A stretch of DNA of 64,000 nucleotides from Shinella sp. WSJ-2 (GTDB lineage: Bacteria; Pseudomonadota; Alphaproteobacteria; Rhizobiales; Rhizobiaceae): NCBI RefSeq assembly GCF_003432075.1, contig NZ_QWBU01000003.1, forward strand, positions 434,001 through 498,000, read 5' to 3'. The translations under genes and the position numbers were made by a program. The notes beneath the pieces are model-generated. The model was not told where the DNA came from, ran no database searches, and saw nothing but the letters and a program-made list of their open reading frames with translations. Positions 55,670-64,000 of the stretch are shown here, piece after piece (position 1 is the first letter of the stretch; the number at the start of each line of letters is the position of its first letter).

Positions 55670-56157
55670 GCATTTCGCGCATCTATACGGGCGGCTGCCA
55701 GTGCGGCGCGGTGCGCTACCGTGTCGAGGGCACGCTCGGCGATCCGCATCTCTGCCACTGCCGCATGTGCCAGAAGGCGGCCGGCAACTATTTTCTGCCG
55801 CTCGCCAATGCTCCGCGTGACAAATTCTCCGTCACGCGCGGCGAGCCCGGCTGGTTCCAGTCGTCGGAGATCGTGCGCCGCGGTTTCTGCCCGGCCTGCG
55901 GCACGCCGCTGTTCTACGATGCGCTCGGTGCCGACCATATCAATGTGACGCTCGGCTCGCTCGACGATCCCGATGACGTGCGCCCGATTGCCCAGACGGG
56001 CATCGAAGCGCGCGTCGTCTTTTTCCAGCAACTGCAGAAGCTGCCCGAGCACGAAAGCAACGAAGGCGAGGACGGCGCGGCACGGCACCGAACGATCCGC
56101 GACTCGAATCGCCAGCATCCCGACTACGACACAGACCATTGGCCGCCCGAAGATTGA
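55666..56157 (+). CDS. GFA family protein, copy 2
   Basis: The ATG at 55666 gives 163 residues with the same Cys groups ([27 protein letters not shown]). It differs mainly in the C-terminal half, where a HESNEGEDGAARHRTIRDSN insertion-like stretch occurs before HPDYDTDHWPPED. The shared ending HPD.DTD.WPPE with copy 1 supports a recent duplication. Confidence 0.88.
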   Translation: MSISRIYTGGCQCGAVRYRVEGTLGDPHLCHCRMCQKAAGNYFLPLANAPRDKFSVTRGEPGWFQSSEIVRRGFCPACGTPLFYDALGADHINVTLGSLDDPDDVRPIAQTGIEARVVFFQQLQKLPEHESNEGEDGAARHRTIRDSNRQHPDYDTDHWPPED

Positions 56158-56171
56158 GAAATGGGGACTGA

Positions 56172-57604
<1,433 letters not shown>

Positions 57605-57631
57605 GAGAGACCGTTCCCAGGGAGGGAACAC

Positions 57632-59248
57632 ATGCAAAAAGACCGTATCCACCTTTTCGACACTACGCTTCGGGATGGCCAGCAGACGCCCGGCATCGAC
57701 TTTTCCGTCGAGGACAAGATCGCGATTGCCGGCATGCTGGATGAATTCGGCCTCGATTACGTCGAGGGCGGTTATCCTGGCGCGAATCCGACGGATACGG
57801 CCTTCTTCGCCAAGAAACGCACCGGCCGCGCGAAATTCGTCGCCTTCGGCATGACGAAGCGCGCCGGCGTATCCGCGTCTAACGATCCGGGCCTCGCGGC
57901 ACTGCTCGATTCGCGCAGCGATGCGATCTGTCTCGTGGCGAAGAGCTGGGATTATCATGTGCGCGTGGCGCTCGGTTGTTCCAACGAGGAGAACCTCGAA
58001 AGCATCGAAGAATCCGTGAAGGCCGTGGTCGCCTCCGGACGCGAATCCATGGTCGATTGCGAGCATTTCTTCGATGGCTACAAGGCCAATCCCGACTATG
58101 CGCTCGCCTGTGCGAAAACCGCCTTTGGGGCGGGCGCGCGTTGGGTGGTGCTTTGCGACACCAATGGCGGCACGCAACCCTCGGAAGTTCAGGCCATCGT
58201 CAAGGCCGTCATCGCCGCCGGCGTGCCGGGCGACAATCTCGGCATCCACGCGCATAACGATACGGGACAGGCCGTTGCCAATTCGCTTGCCGCCGTCGAG
58301 GCCGGCGTGCGCCATATCCAGGGTACGCTGAACGGCATCGGCGAACGCTGTGGCAACGCCAACCTAGTGACACTCATCCCGACGCTGGCGCTGAAGGAGG
58401 CCTATAACGCTCGCTTCGAGATCGGCATCGATACGGAAAAACTCGCCGGCCTCACCAAGCTCGCCCACACCTTCGACGAGCTTCTCAACCGTTCGCCGGA
58501 TCATCAGGCGCCCTATGTCGGCGCTTCCGCCTTCGCCACCAAGGCCGGCATCCATGCCTCGGCGTTGCTGAAGGACCCGCGCACCTATGAGCATGTCACG
58601 CCCGAAAGCGTCGGCAATCTGCGCAAGGTCATGGTGTCGGACCAGGGCGGCAAGGCGAACTTCATCAATGCGCTGAAGCTGCGCGGCATCACGGTGCGCA
58701 AGGATGATCCGAAGCTCGACCAGCTCATCCAGATCGTCAAGGAGCGCGAGGCGACGGGCTATGCCTACGAGGGGGCGGATGCCAGTTTCGCGCTGCTCGC
58801 CTCCCGCACACTCGGCACGGTGCCGGATTTCTTCCATGTCGAGAGTTTTCGCGTGATGGTGGAGCGTCGCTATGACGCCAACGGTCAGCTGAAGACAGTC
58901 TCGGAAGCCGTTGTACGCGTCATCGTCGATGGCGAGACCATGATGTCGGTTGCCGAAGGGCACGGCCCGGTCAACGCGCTGGACCTCGCGCTTCGAAAGG
59001 ACCTCGGTAAGTACCAGACCGAGATCGCCGATCTGGAGCTGGCCGACTATAAGGTCCGTATCCTCAATGGCGGCACGGAAGCCATCACCCGCGTGCTGAT
59101 TGAATCGACCGATGCGTCCGGCGCCCGCTGGTGGACGGTCGGCGTCTCCGACAACATCATCGATGCTTCCTTCCAGGCGCTGATGGACTCGATCATCTAC
59201 AAGCTCCTGAAGAACCGCGGCGAGGCGGGCAGGGAGGCGGCAGAGTGA
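57632..59248 (+). CDS. cimA: Citramalate synthase
   Basis: This 538-residue enzyme starts with the HMGL-like barrel HLFDTTLRDGQQTPGIDFSVEDKI. It has LCDTNGGTQPSEV, HAHNDTGQAVANSL and GTLNGIGERCGNANL, then a C-terminal LeuA-type regulatory domain. It condenses pyruvate and acetyl-CoA to (R)-citramalate, a threonine-independent route to isoleucine. The length and C-terminal domain distinguish it from homocitrate synthase. GGGAGGGAACAC precedes the start. Confidence 0.93.
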   Translation: MQKDRIHLFDTTLRDGQQTPGIDFSVEDKIAIAGMLDEFGLDYVEGGYPGANPTDTAFFAKKRTGRAKFVAFGMTKRAGVSASNDPGLAALLDSRSDAICLVAKSWDYHVRVALGCSNEENLESIEESVKAVVASGRESMVDCEHFFDGYKANPDYALACAKTAFGAGARWVVLCDTNGGTQPSEVQAIVKAVIAAGVPGDNLGIHAHNDTGQAVANSLAAVEAGVRHIQGTLNGIGERCGNANLVTLIPTLALKEAYNARFEIGIDTEKLAGLTKLAHTFDELLNRSPDHQAPYVGASAFATKAGIHASALLKDPRTYEHVTPESVGNLRKVMVSDQGGKANFINALKLRGITVRKDDPKLDQLIQIVKEREATGYAYEGADASFALLASRTLGTVPDFFHVESFRVMVERRYDANGQLKTVSEAVVRVIVDGETMMSVAEGHGPVNALDLALRKDLGKYQTEIADLELADYKVRILNGGTEAITRVLIESTDASGARWWTVGVSDNIIDASFQALMDSIIYKLLKNRGEAGREAAE

Positions 59249-59358
59249 CGCGGAAGGTTCAGCACTGCTCAACCATCCCTTCACCCGAATGAACTGGTAT
59301 ATTCACGGTCCTTGGAGTATTCCGTCGGAAAATCCATAAATCGACGGGAAATGACACA

Positions 59359-60303
59359 ATGGCCGACGCAAATTCCACCAGCGCGCCTCAGACAGGCGAT
59401 TCGCCGCGCGGTTTCGCCTTCGCGCTGACGGCTTACGTGCTCTGGGGCTTCCTGCCTTTCTTCATGAAAGCGGTCGCCCATATTCCGGCTTCCGAGGTCG
59501 TCGCGCACCGTATCGTCTGGTCGGTGCCGCTAGCCGGCCTCGTGCTCATCTGGCTCGGCCGCACGTCGGAGATCAAGGTAGCGCTGCGTTCGCCGCGCAT
59601 GCTGGCCATGGCAACGCTGACGGCCACGCTCATCACGATCAACTGGGGCATCTATGTCTGGGCGATCGGCGCCGGCCGCGCTATCGAGACGGCACTCGGC
59701 TACTACATCAACCCGCTGTTCTCAATCTTCCTCGGTGCTGTTCTCCTGAAGGAGAAGCTGGACCGCGCGCAGATCGCGGCAATCGCGCTCGCCGCCATTG
59801 CCGTTGCCATCCTTGCCTTCGATGCGGGCGGCCTGCCTTGGGTGTCGCTTAGCCTTTGCATCTCCTGGGGCTTTTACGCCTTCTGCCGCAAGGCATTGCC
59901 GATCGGTCCCAACCAGGGCTTCTTCCTGGAGGTTCTGATCCTCAGCGTGCCAGCGATCGGCTACATCATCTGGCTGGAATCGACGGGGCAGGGCCATTTC
60001 GGCGATACGGGCATGGCGGACGTGTTGTGGCTGCTCTCATGCGGTCTCGTAACCGCAGTTCCGCTGATGATATATGCCAATGGCGCCAAGCTACTTCGGC
60101 TTTCCACCATTGGCATCATGCAATATATCGCGCCGACGATGATCTTCATCATCGCGGTCTTCGCCTTCGGCGAACCCTTCGGCACGACCAAGCTCATCGC
60201 CTTCGTCTTCATCTGGGCCGCCCTCTTCATCTATTCCGGCTCGATGCTGCGCAGCGCCCGTGCCCGCCGCATGGCGGCCGCCGAGCTGAAGCCGGCGGAA
60301 TAG
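59359..60303 (+). CDS. rarD: RarD-type EamA/DMT transporter
   Basis: This 314-residue protein has ten hydrophobic segments in two EamA repeats. The RarD landmarks are GFAFALTAYVLWGFLPFFMKAVAHIPASEVVAHRIVWSVP, NWGIYVWAIGAGRAIETALGYYINPL and PLMIYANGAKLLRLSTIGIMQYIAPT. RarD was linked to chloramphenicol sensitivity; substrates are unknown. It stops three bases from the convergent ion-channel gene. Confidence 0.92.
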   Translation: MADANSTSAPQTGDSPRGFAFALTAYVLWGFLPFFMKAVAHIPASEVVAHRIVWSVPLAGLVLIWLGRTSEIKVALRSPRMLAMATLTATLITINWGIYVWAIGAGRAIETALGYYINPLFSIFLGAVLLKEKLDRAQIAAIALAAIAVAILAFDAGGLPWVSLSLCISWGFYAFCRKALPIGPNQGFFLEVLILSVPAIGYIIWLESTGQGHFGDTGMADVLWLLSCGLVTAVPLMIYANGAKLLRLSTIGIMQYIAPTMIFIIAVFAFGEPFGTTKLIAFVFIWAALFIYSGSMLRSARARRMAAAELKPAE

Positions 60304-60306
60304 GCG

Positions 60307-61365
60307 TCAGCTCAGTGAGCGCAGGATCGTGCAGACGCAGACCGTGGTGAAGATCGCGGGAAGCGCGTAACGTGCATAGGCGCGCAGCTCGCCCGTCAGG
60401 GCCGGGTTGCGTGTCGCTCCGGGCAAGCGCCCGCTTTCCAGCACGAGATCCACCAGAAGCACGAAGATCAGGTAGAAATAGCCAAGCGAGATCATGAAGG
60501 CGATCGGCGAATTGACCGACATGCTTCCGGGAAAACTCGCCTCGAAGGTGAAGCTCAGCGCCGCCAGCGCCAGAAGCGCGCTGTAGGTGATGCCGATCGT
60601 ATCGGAAATCGTGCCTCTCGGCGTCCAGAGGATGAAAAGCGACACGGTGAGCACCGCCACGAAGGGCACGAAGATACGCAGGAAATAGCGTGGCCAGGCG
60701 CGTTCGACGGTCAATACGGCCTTCGTCCGCATGAACGGGCGCGCATTCCAGCCATAGAAGGTTTCCACGGCGAAGCGCAGCGAGGTTGCGGTCCAGTCCG
60801 ATGCGGTCAGGCGTTCGCCGTAGCTGGAGAGTTCGCGGTCCCGGTCGTCGACCACGAAAATCACCTCATCCGTGGAGTGGCGTTGCGACACGAAGGGGAA
60901 GGTCAGCATTTGCCGGTCGAATGGAAAGGCCGAGAGATCGACGGTGATCCGGAAATCCGCATCGAAGCGCTGGATCAGCACGACGCGCCCATCGGCGAAG
61001 ATCGACAGCGCCGTGGTTTGCGCCCGCGGATCGCTGATCCTGTTTTCCAGCGAAATGTCCGGCGTCCAGATCCGGTCGATCTCCTTCGCCGCATCGTCGC
61101 CGGTGAAATCGCGGCGGGCAGAGCCGAATTTTATCGGATCGAAGGCAAGGGTCGGGTCGCGCCAGCGCGCGGTATATTCAAGCGAGGCCGCGGTCTCGCC
61201 CGATGTCTCGGCGATCTTCACGATATCGATGACGCGCAGCGCCAGATTGACCCGGACGGGCAGCGACATGCCCGCCGACATATCGGTCTGCGCCCATGCG
61301 GGAGAGGCGGCGAGGCTGGCGACGAGAAGCATTACCGCGCCAAGAAGCGTTGCTATGCGTCTCAC
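60307..61365 (-). CDS. Prokaryotic pentameric ligand-gated ion channel
   Basis: This 352-residue protein has a signal peptide (1-25, AWA). Its beta-rich extracellular domain carries the family marks W100-T-P-D103 and the Pro-loop FPFD at 147-150, without the flanking Cys pair of animal receptors. Four membrane helices follow: M1 about 227-247, M2 252-274 (pore lining), M3 286-309 and M4 330-350, with a short M3-M4 loop as in GLIC and ELIC. The start codon lies in the stop of a Cache sensor gene (ATGA, 61362-61365), so the two are translationally coupled. Ligand and ion selectivity are unknown. Confidence 0.92.
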   Translation of the reverse strand: MRRIATLLGAVMLLVASLAASPAWAQTDMSAGMSLPVRVNLALRVIDIVKIAETSGETAASLEYTARWRDPTLAFDPIKFGSARRDFTGDDAAKEIDRIWTPDISLENRISDPRAQTTALSIFADGRVVLIQRFDADFRITVDLSAFPFDRQMLTFPFVSQRHSTDEVIFVVDDRDRELSSYGERLTASDWTATSLRFAVETFYGWNARPFMRTKAVLTVERAWPRYFLRIFVPFVAVLTVSLFILWTPRGTISDTIGITYSALLALAALSFTFEASFPGSMSVNSPIAFMISLGYFYLIFVLLVDLVLESGRLPGATRNPALTGELRAYARYALPAIFTTVCVCTILRSLS

Positions 61366-62444
61366 GACGGCTGCTCCAGGTTTTTCTGCGCAACGACGGC
61401 CTTTTGCAGGGCAAGAAATTCCGGCAGGCTCGACAGGGTCTCGGTCTCATCGGCCGTGTTGGCTTTCACCTGCTCCGTCAGGGTCTCCAGCGGGCGCAGC
61501 ACGAGGCTGCGCAGCGTCACCATGATCAGCGAGAAGGTGATGAGAAAGCCGACGATGACCACGGCGGCGATGGTGACGAGCGAGCGCGACAGATGCCCTT
61601 CCAGGCCGGTGAAATCACGCGTGACGACGATGGTGCCGATTATGCGGCCGCTGAAATCGAGCAGGGGGCGCCCCATGATCCCGAGCGTGCGTCCGTCGAC
61701 CCTCACCTTGTCCAGATAGGCGGCGCGCGACAGCCGGATGCTGCCGGTCTGCTGGAGGGCCTGGAAGAGGCCGGCATCGGTTGCCGCTTCGATCTTCAGG
61801 CCGGTCTCCGGGCTCGGTTCGCCCTTGTCGGTGATGCCGGCGGCGGCATCGAGAAAGAAGGCATAGTCGGCGCCGGTTGCCGCCTTCGACAGTTCGGTCA
61901 GCGATTTGAGGTCGACACCCACCTCGATGGTCCCGATCAGGTTTTCTTCGTCCACGACGGCCGAGACGGCGCGCAGGCTGAGGCCCCGCACGCCTAGTTC
62001 CAGCCCCTTGCGCACCCGCCGGTCATGGTTGGCGGCAACAATCATGGGACGGAAGCGTGACAGATCCTGGCCGAAATTCTCGGGCTCCCAGACACGCAGG
62101 AAGGAATGCATGTCCGCACTGTGGAAATGCAGGACATCCACGCCGCCAAGTTCACGCAACCGCTCGAAAACCGGCTTGGCATAGGCCTGAAGTCCGGCGC
62201 GGTCGCCGGCCTTGAGACGCATGATGATCGCGGGATCGCGGGCAAGGCCTTCTGCGTGGGTGGCCGAGAGTGTGGCGGCCTGATCCATGGCGGTGGAAAG
62301 AACGAGGCTCGTGGCGTCGATCTCCTGTTCTTCAGCCTGTGTCAGCAGGGCGCGCGTATCCAGTTGCAGCACCCATCCGCCGACGCAGAGCGTCAACGCA
62401 AGCGTAGCGGCCGCGACGAGCGAAAGTGTTTTGTCGAGTGTCAT
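61362..62444 (-). CDS. dCache-type membrane sensor without output domain
   Basis: The ATG at 62444 gives 360 residues. There is a membrane helix at about 6-27, a periplasmic domain of about 260 residues resembling double Cache type 3 (SFLRVWEPENFGQDLSRFRPMI, KGLELGVRGLSLRAV, LIGTIEVG), a second helix at about 289-310 and a HAMP-like helix pair to the end (RPLETLTEQVKA). No kinase, methyl-accepting, GGDEF or cyclase domain follows; the gene simply ends in the channel start codon. It probably passes ligand state to the channel or another partner. Frame upstream to 62489 adds 15 residues. The start lacks a strong ribosome binding site. Confidence 0.85.
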   Translation of the reverse strand: MTLDKTLSLVAAATLALTLCVGGWVLQLDTRALLTQAEEQEIDATSLVLSTAMDQAATLSATHAEGLARDPAIIMRLKAGDRAGLQAYAKPVFERLRELGGVDVLHFHSADMHSFLRVWEPENFGQDLSRFRPMIVAANHDRRVRKGLELGVRGLSLRAVSAVVDEENLIGTIEVGVDLKSLTELSKAATGADYAFFLDAAAGITDKGEPSPETGLKIEAATDAGLFQALQQTGSIRLSRAAYLDKVRVDGRTLGIMGRPLLDFSGRIIGTIVVTRDFTGLEGHLSRSLVTIAAVVIVGFLITFSLIMVTLRSLVLRPLETLTEQVKANTADETETLSSLPEFLALQKAVVAQKNLEQPS

Positions 62445-62583
62445 GAAACGGTCCGGGATGACGTGTGGCAGGGACCTGCCGCCGGACACGATAGCAATGC
62501 CTTCCGTTTCCGTAAACCGTCAGCGAAGGCAGATGGCTCAAGGAATAGTACTTTCGCTTCAACGACATGAAGACGGCGGAACG

Positions 62584-62613
62584 AAAAAGCGGAGCGCTGC
62601 GATAGCGCTCCGC
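62584..62613 (-). terminator. Rho-independent terminator of the LOG gene
   Basis: On the minus strand a perfect 10-bp stem (GCGGAGCGCT / AGCGCTCCGC, 5-base loop) is followed by five Ts, about 28 bases after the LOG stop. It separates that gene from the sensor-channel operon. Confidence 0.9.
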
Positions 62614-62640
62614 TCAGGCCTTTTCAAATGACAGGCACGC

Positions 62641-63261
62641 CTAGAGACGGGCGATGATTTCCGATTCGCCCTCGCGGTCCACTTCGCTGGCCCAATGGTT
62701 CAGAAGCGCTGCGACGATCTCGTCGGGGTCGTCGATGACGAGCGGTTGGACGAGATGGGCGGTGTGGATGAAGCCTTCGTCGGCCATGTGGCGGATGAGC
62801 TTCAGCATGGGATCCCAGAAGCCGCCGATATTGGCGAAAACCATCGGTTTGCGGTGGCGGCCGAGCTGCGCCCAGGTCATCACCTCGACGATCTCTTCCA
62901 GGGTGCCGATGCCGCCCGGCAGCGCCACGAAGGCATCGGCGCGATCGAACATCTTGTGTTTACGCTCATGCATGTCGGGCGTGATGATCAGCTCGCTGAG
63001 CTGCCCGAGGGAATGACGGGTGGCCTCCATATCCACGAGGAATTGCGGTATAATGCCGGTGACGCGCCCGCCATGCGAGAGCACGCCGCTGGCGACGGCG
63101 CCCATGATGCCTTTGGTGCCGCCACCATAGACGAGGCGCAGGTGATTTTCCGCCATCGCCTTGCCGAGGCTTCGCCCGGCATTGATGTAGGCAGAATCAC
63201 GTCCGGGCTGGGAGCCGCAATAGACGCAGACGGATCGAATCGGAAGATTTTGTTCGCTCAT
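62641..63261 (-). CDS. LOG family protein (putative cytokinin riboside phosphate phosphoribohydrolase)
   Basis: The ATG at 63261 gives 206 residues. The Rossmann-like fold carries VCVYCGSQPGRD, YGGGTKGIMG, ERKHKMF and the signature PGGIGTLEE. LOG enzymes release free cytokinin-type bases from nucleoside monophosphates; in bacteria many act as general nucleotide phosphoribohydrolases. A plant-associated host would make cytokinin activation meaningful, but activity is inferred. An upstream extension of 41 residues is open but lacks support. Confidence 0.9.
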   Translation of the reverse strand: MSEQNLPIRSVCVYCGSQPGRDSAYINAGRSLGKAMAENHLRLVYGGGTKGIMGAVASGVLSHGGRVTGIIPQFLVDMEATRHSLGQLSELIITPDMHERKHKMFDRADAFVALPGGIGTLEEIVEVMTWAQLGRHRKPMVFANIGGFWDPMLKLIRHMADEGFIHTAHLVQPLVIDDPDEIVAALLNHWASEVDREGESEIIARL

Positions 63262-63421
63262 GGCGGGATTCAGCCACCCGCCCGGATGCCCGTCAAGGAT
63301 AATGACGGAAAAAGAGAGGGTCTGACACCCCGGAATGTCCCCGAAAGCTTGTGGAAGGCATTGGGAATCGATAGCAATTTCCACAGGGGACTCCCGGGAA
63401 ACCGGGACAGAGAGAGATTAG

Positions 63422-64000
63422 ATGATGAAGAACAAGACCGGCTTGGTGGCCTTAATCGTGCTGGCGGTGGCGACACTGTTCATGGTTTTCTTCGTGCTGC
63501 CCAGTGTGAACAAGGACAAGCCGGCCGAAACGCCGGTCGCCAAGCTGGCTGAAACGCCGGCTCAGGACGGCGAAACGACGACGGCCGACGGAAAACAGGC
63601 GCGCGCCACGACCGAGACCGGCGTGGCGGCGACAGGCGAGGTTGTGACCGGCGACAAGGCCGCCGCGACGGGTGACCAGCCCGCCGCCGGCACCGAAGCG
63701 GCCGCTACGCAGGAAACGGCCTCTGCCGAAGCGACGCCCACAGATCCGACCGCAGGCTGGGTCACGCCCGCGTTCGATCTCCTGCGTGTCGAGCCCGACG
63801 GCTCGACCGTGATTGCCGGTCGCGGCCAGCCGAACACCAAGCTGGAAATCAAGAACGGTGAGACTGTTGTCGCGACGGCCGATATCGGTCCCACCGGCGA
63901 TTTCGCCGCCGTCTTCGACCAGCCGCTCGCGGCCGGCGATTACCAGCTGACGCTCAACGTCAAGGACGACAAGGGCGACAGCAAGGTTTCCGAGGAAGTC
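63422..64000 (+). CDS. Membrane-anchored protein with Ala/Thr-rich linker, truncated at window end
   Basis: From an ATG at 63422 the frame is open to the window end, giving 193 residues. One hydrophobic anchor or uncleaved signal (LVALIVLAVATLFMVFFVLP, about 8-27) leads into a low-complexity Ala/Thr/Glu/Pro-rich linker to about 115, then a beta-sandwich-like segment (FDLLRVEPDGSTVIAGRGQP, GDFAAVFDQPLAAGDYQL). In rhizobia proteins of this build next to LOG genes often end in a LysM domain; that part lies outside the window. Confidence 0.7.
   Translation, partial: MMKNKTGLVALIVLAVATLFMVFFVLPSVNKDKPAETPVAKLAETPAQDGETTTADGKQARATTETGVAATGEVVTGDKAAATGDQPAAGTEAAATQETASAEATPTDPTAGWVTPAFDLLRVEPDGSTVIAGRGQPNTKLEIKNGETVVATADIGPTGDFAAVFDQPLAAGDYQLTLNVKDDKGDSKVSEEV

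Overview
The window is chromosomal DNA of an alphaproteobacterium of the Rhizobiaceae (Rhizobium, Shinella or Ensifer-like). The evidence is the high GC content, a Rhizobiales-type porin, the order lepB-rnc-era, a dapA-smpB pair, an rpoZ-rsh pair, an alphaproteobacterial NAD regulator beside nadABC, and many proteins known mainly from rhizobia (TIGR02301, DUF2339, DUF3563). I see no phage, insertion sequence, CRISPR array or rRNA. There is one tRNA gene, tRNA-Ser(GCU). Genes are dense, and many adjacent pairs overlap by an ATGA or GTGA tetranucleotide.

Layout. 1-11500: a truncated RpiR-type regulator divergent from a Gfo/Idh/MocA dehydrogenase; a large secreted caspase-Sel1 protein with an internally duplicated module; GST; a DoxX/MarR divergent pair with two palindromes; an RTX protein; tRNA-Ser; a long empty stretch; a porin; an alpha/beta hydrolase. 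11600-23801: housekeeping genes slt, dapA, smpB, a NYN protein, rpoZ, rsh, a DUF2062 gene, acpS, lepB, rnc and era. 23838-33138: a mixed block between era and recO. It holds a PotD-like binding protein overlapping a membrane GGDEF-EAL gene (NspS/MbaA-like), tex, a class A beta-lactamase, an ArsR/SRPBCC/VOC cluster and an L,D-transpeptidase. 33139-41501: recO, a thioesterase, a DUF2339 membrane protein, an HD protein, a MOSC protein, corA and an MFS transporter. 41610-49846: nadABC with a predicted operator, sodC, mscS, then a leftward operon ygfZ - HD hydrolase - phosphatase - NAD regulator. 49973-53134: small hypothetical genes, a Nudix hydrolase and a YedK-type protein. 53757-59248: a tightly coupled series cysS - three GFA paralogues - pip - cimA. 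59359-64000: rarD, a pentameric ligand-gated ion channel overlapped by an output-less Cache sensor gene, a LOG protein and the start of a secreted protein.

The strongest candidate for an undescribed system is the leftward pair at 60307-62444. A Cache-domain membrane sensor with no kinase, chemotaxis or cyclase output is translationally coupled to a GLIC/ELIC-like pentameric channel. Second is the polyamine-type binding protein plus GGDEF-EAL pair at 23838-27237. Third is the NAD control unit: a Nudix-like winged-helix regulator about 5 kb from a matching palindrome in front of nadA.
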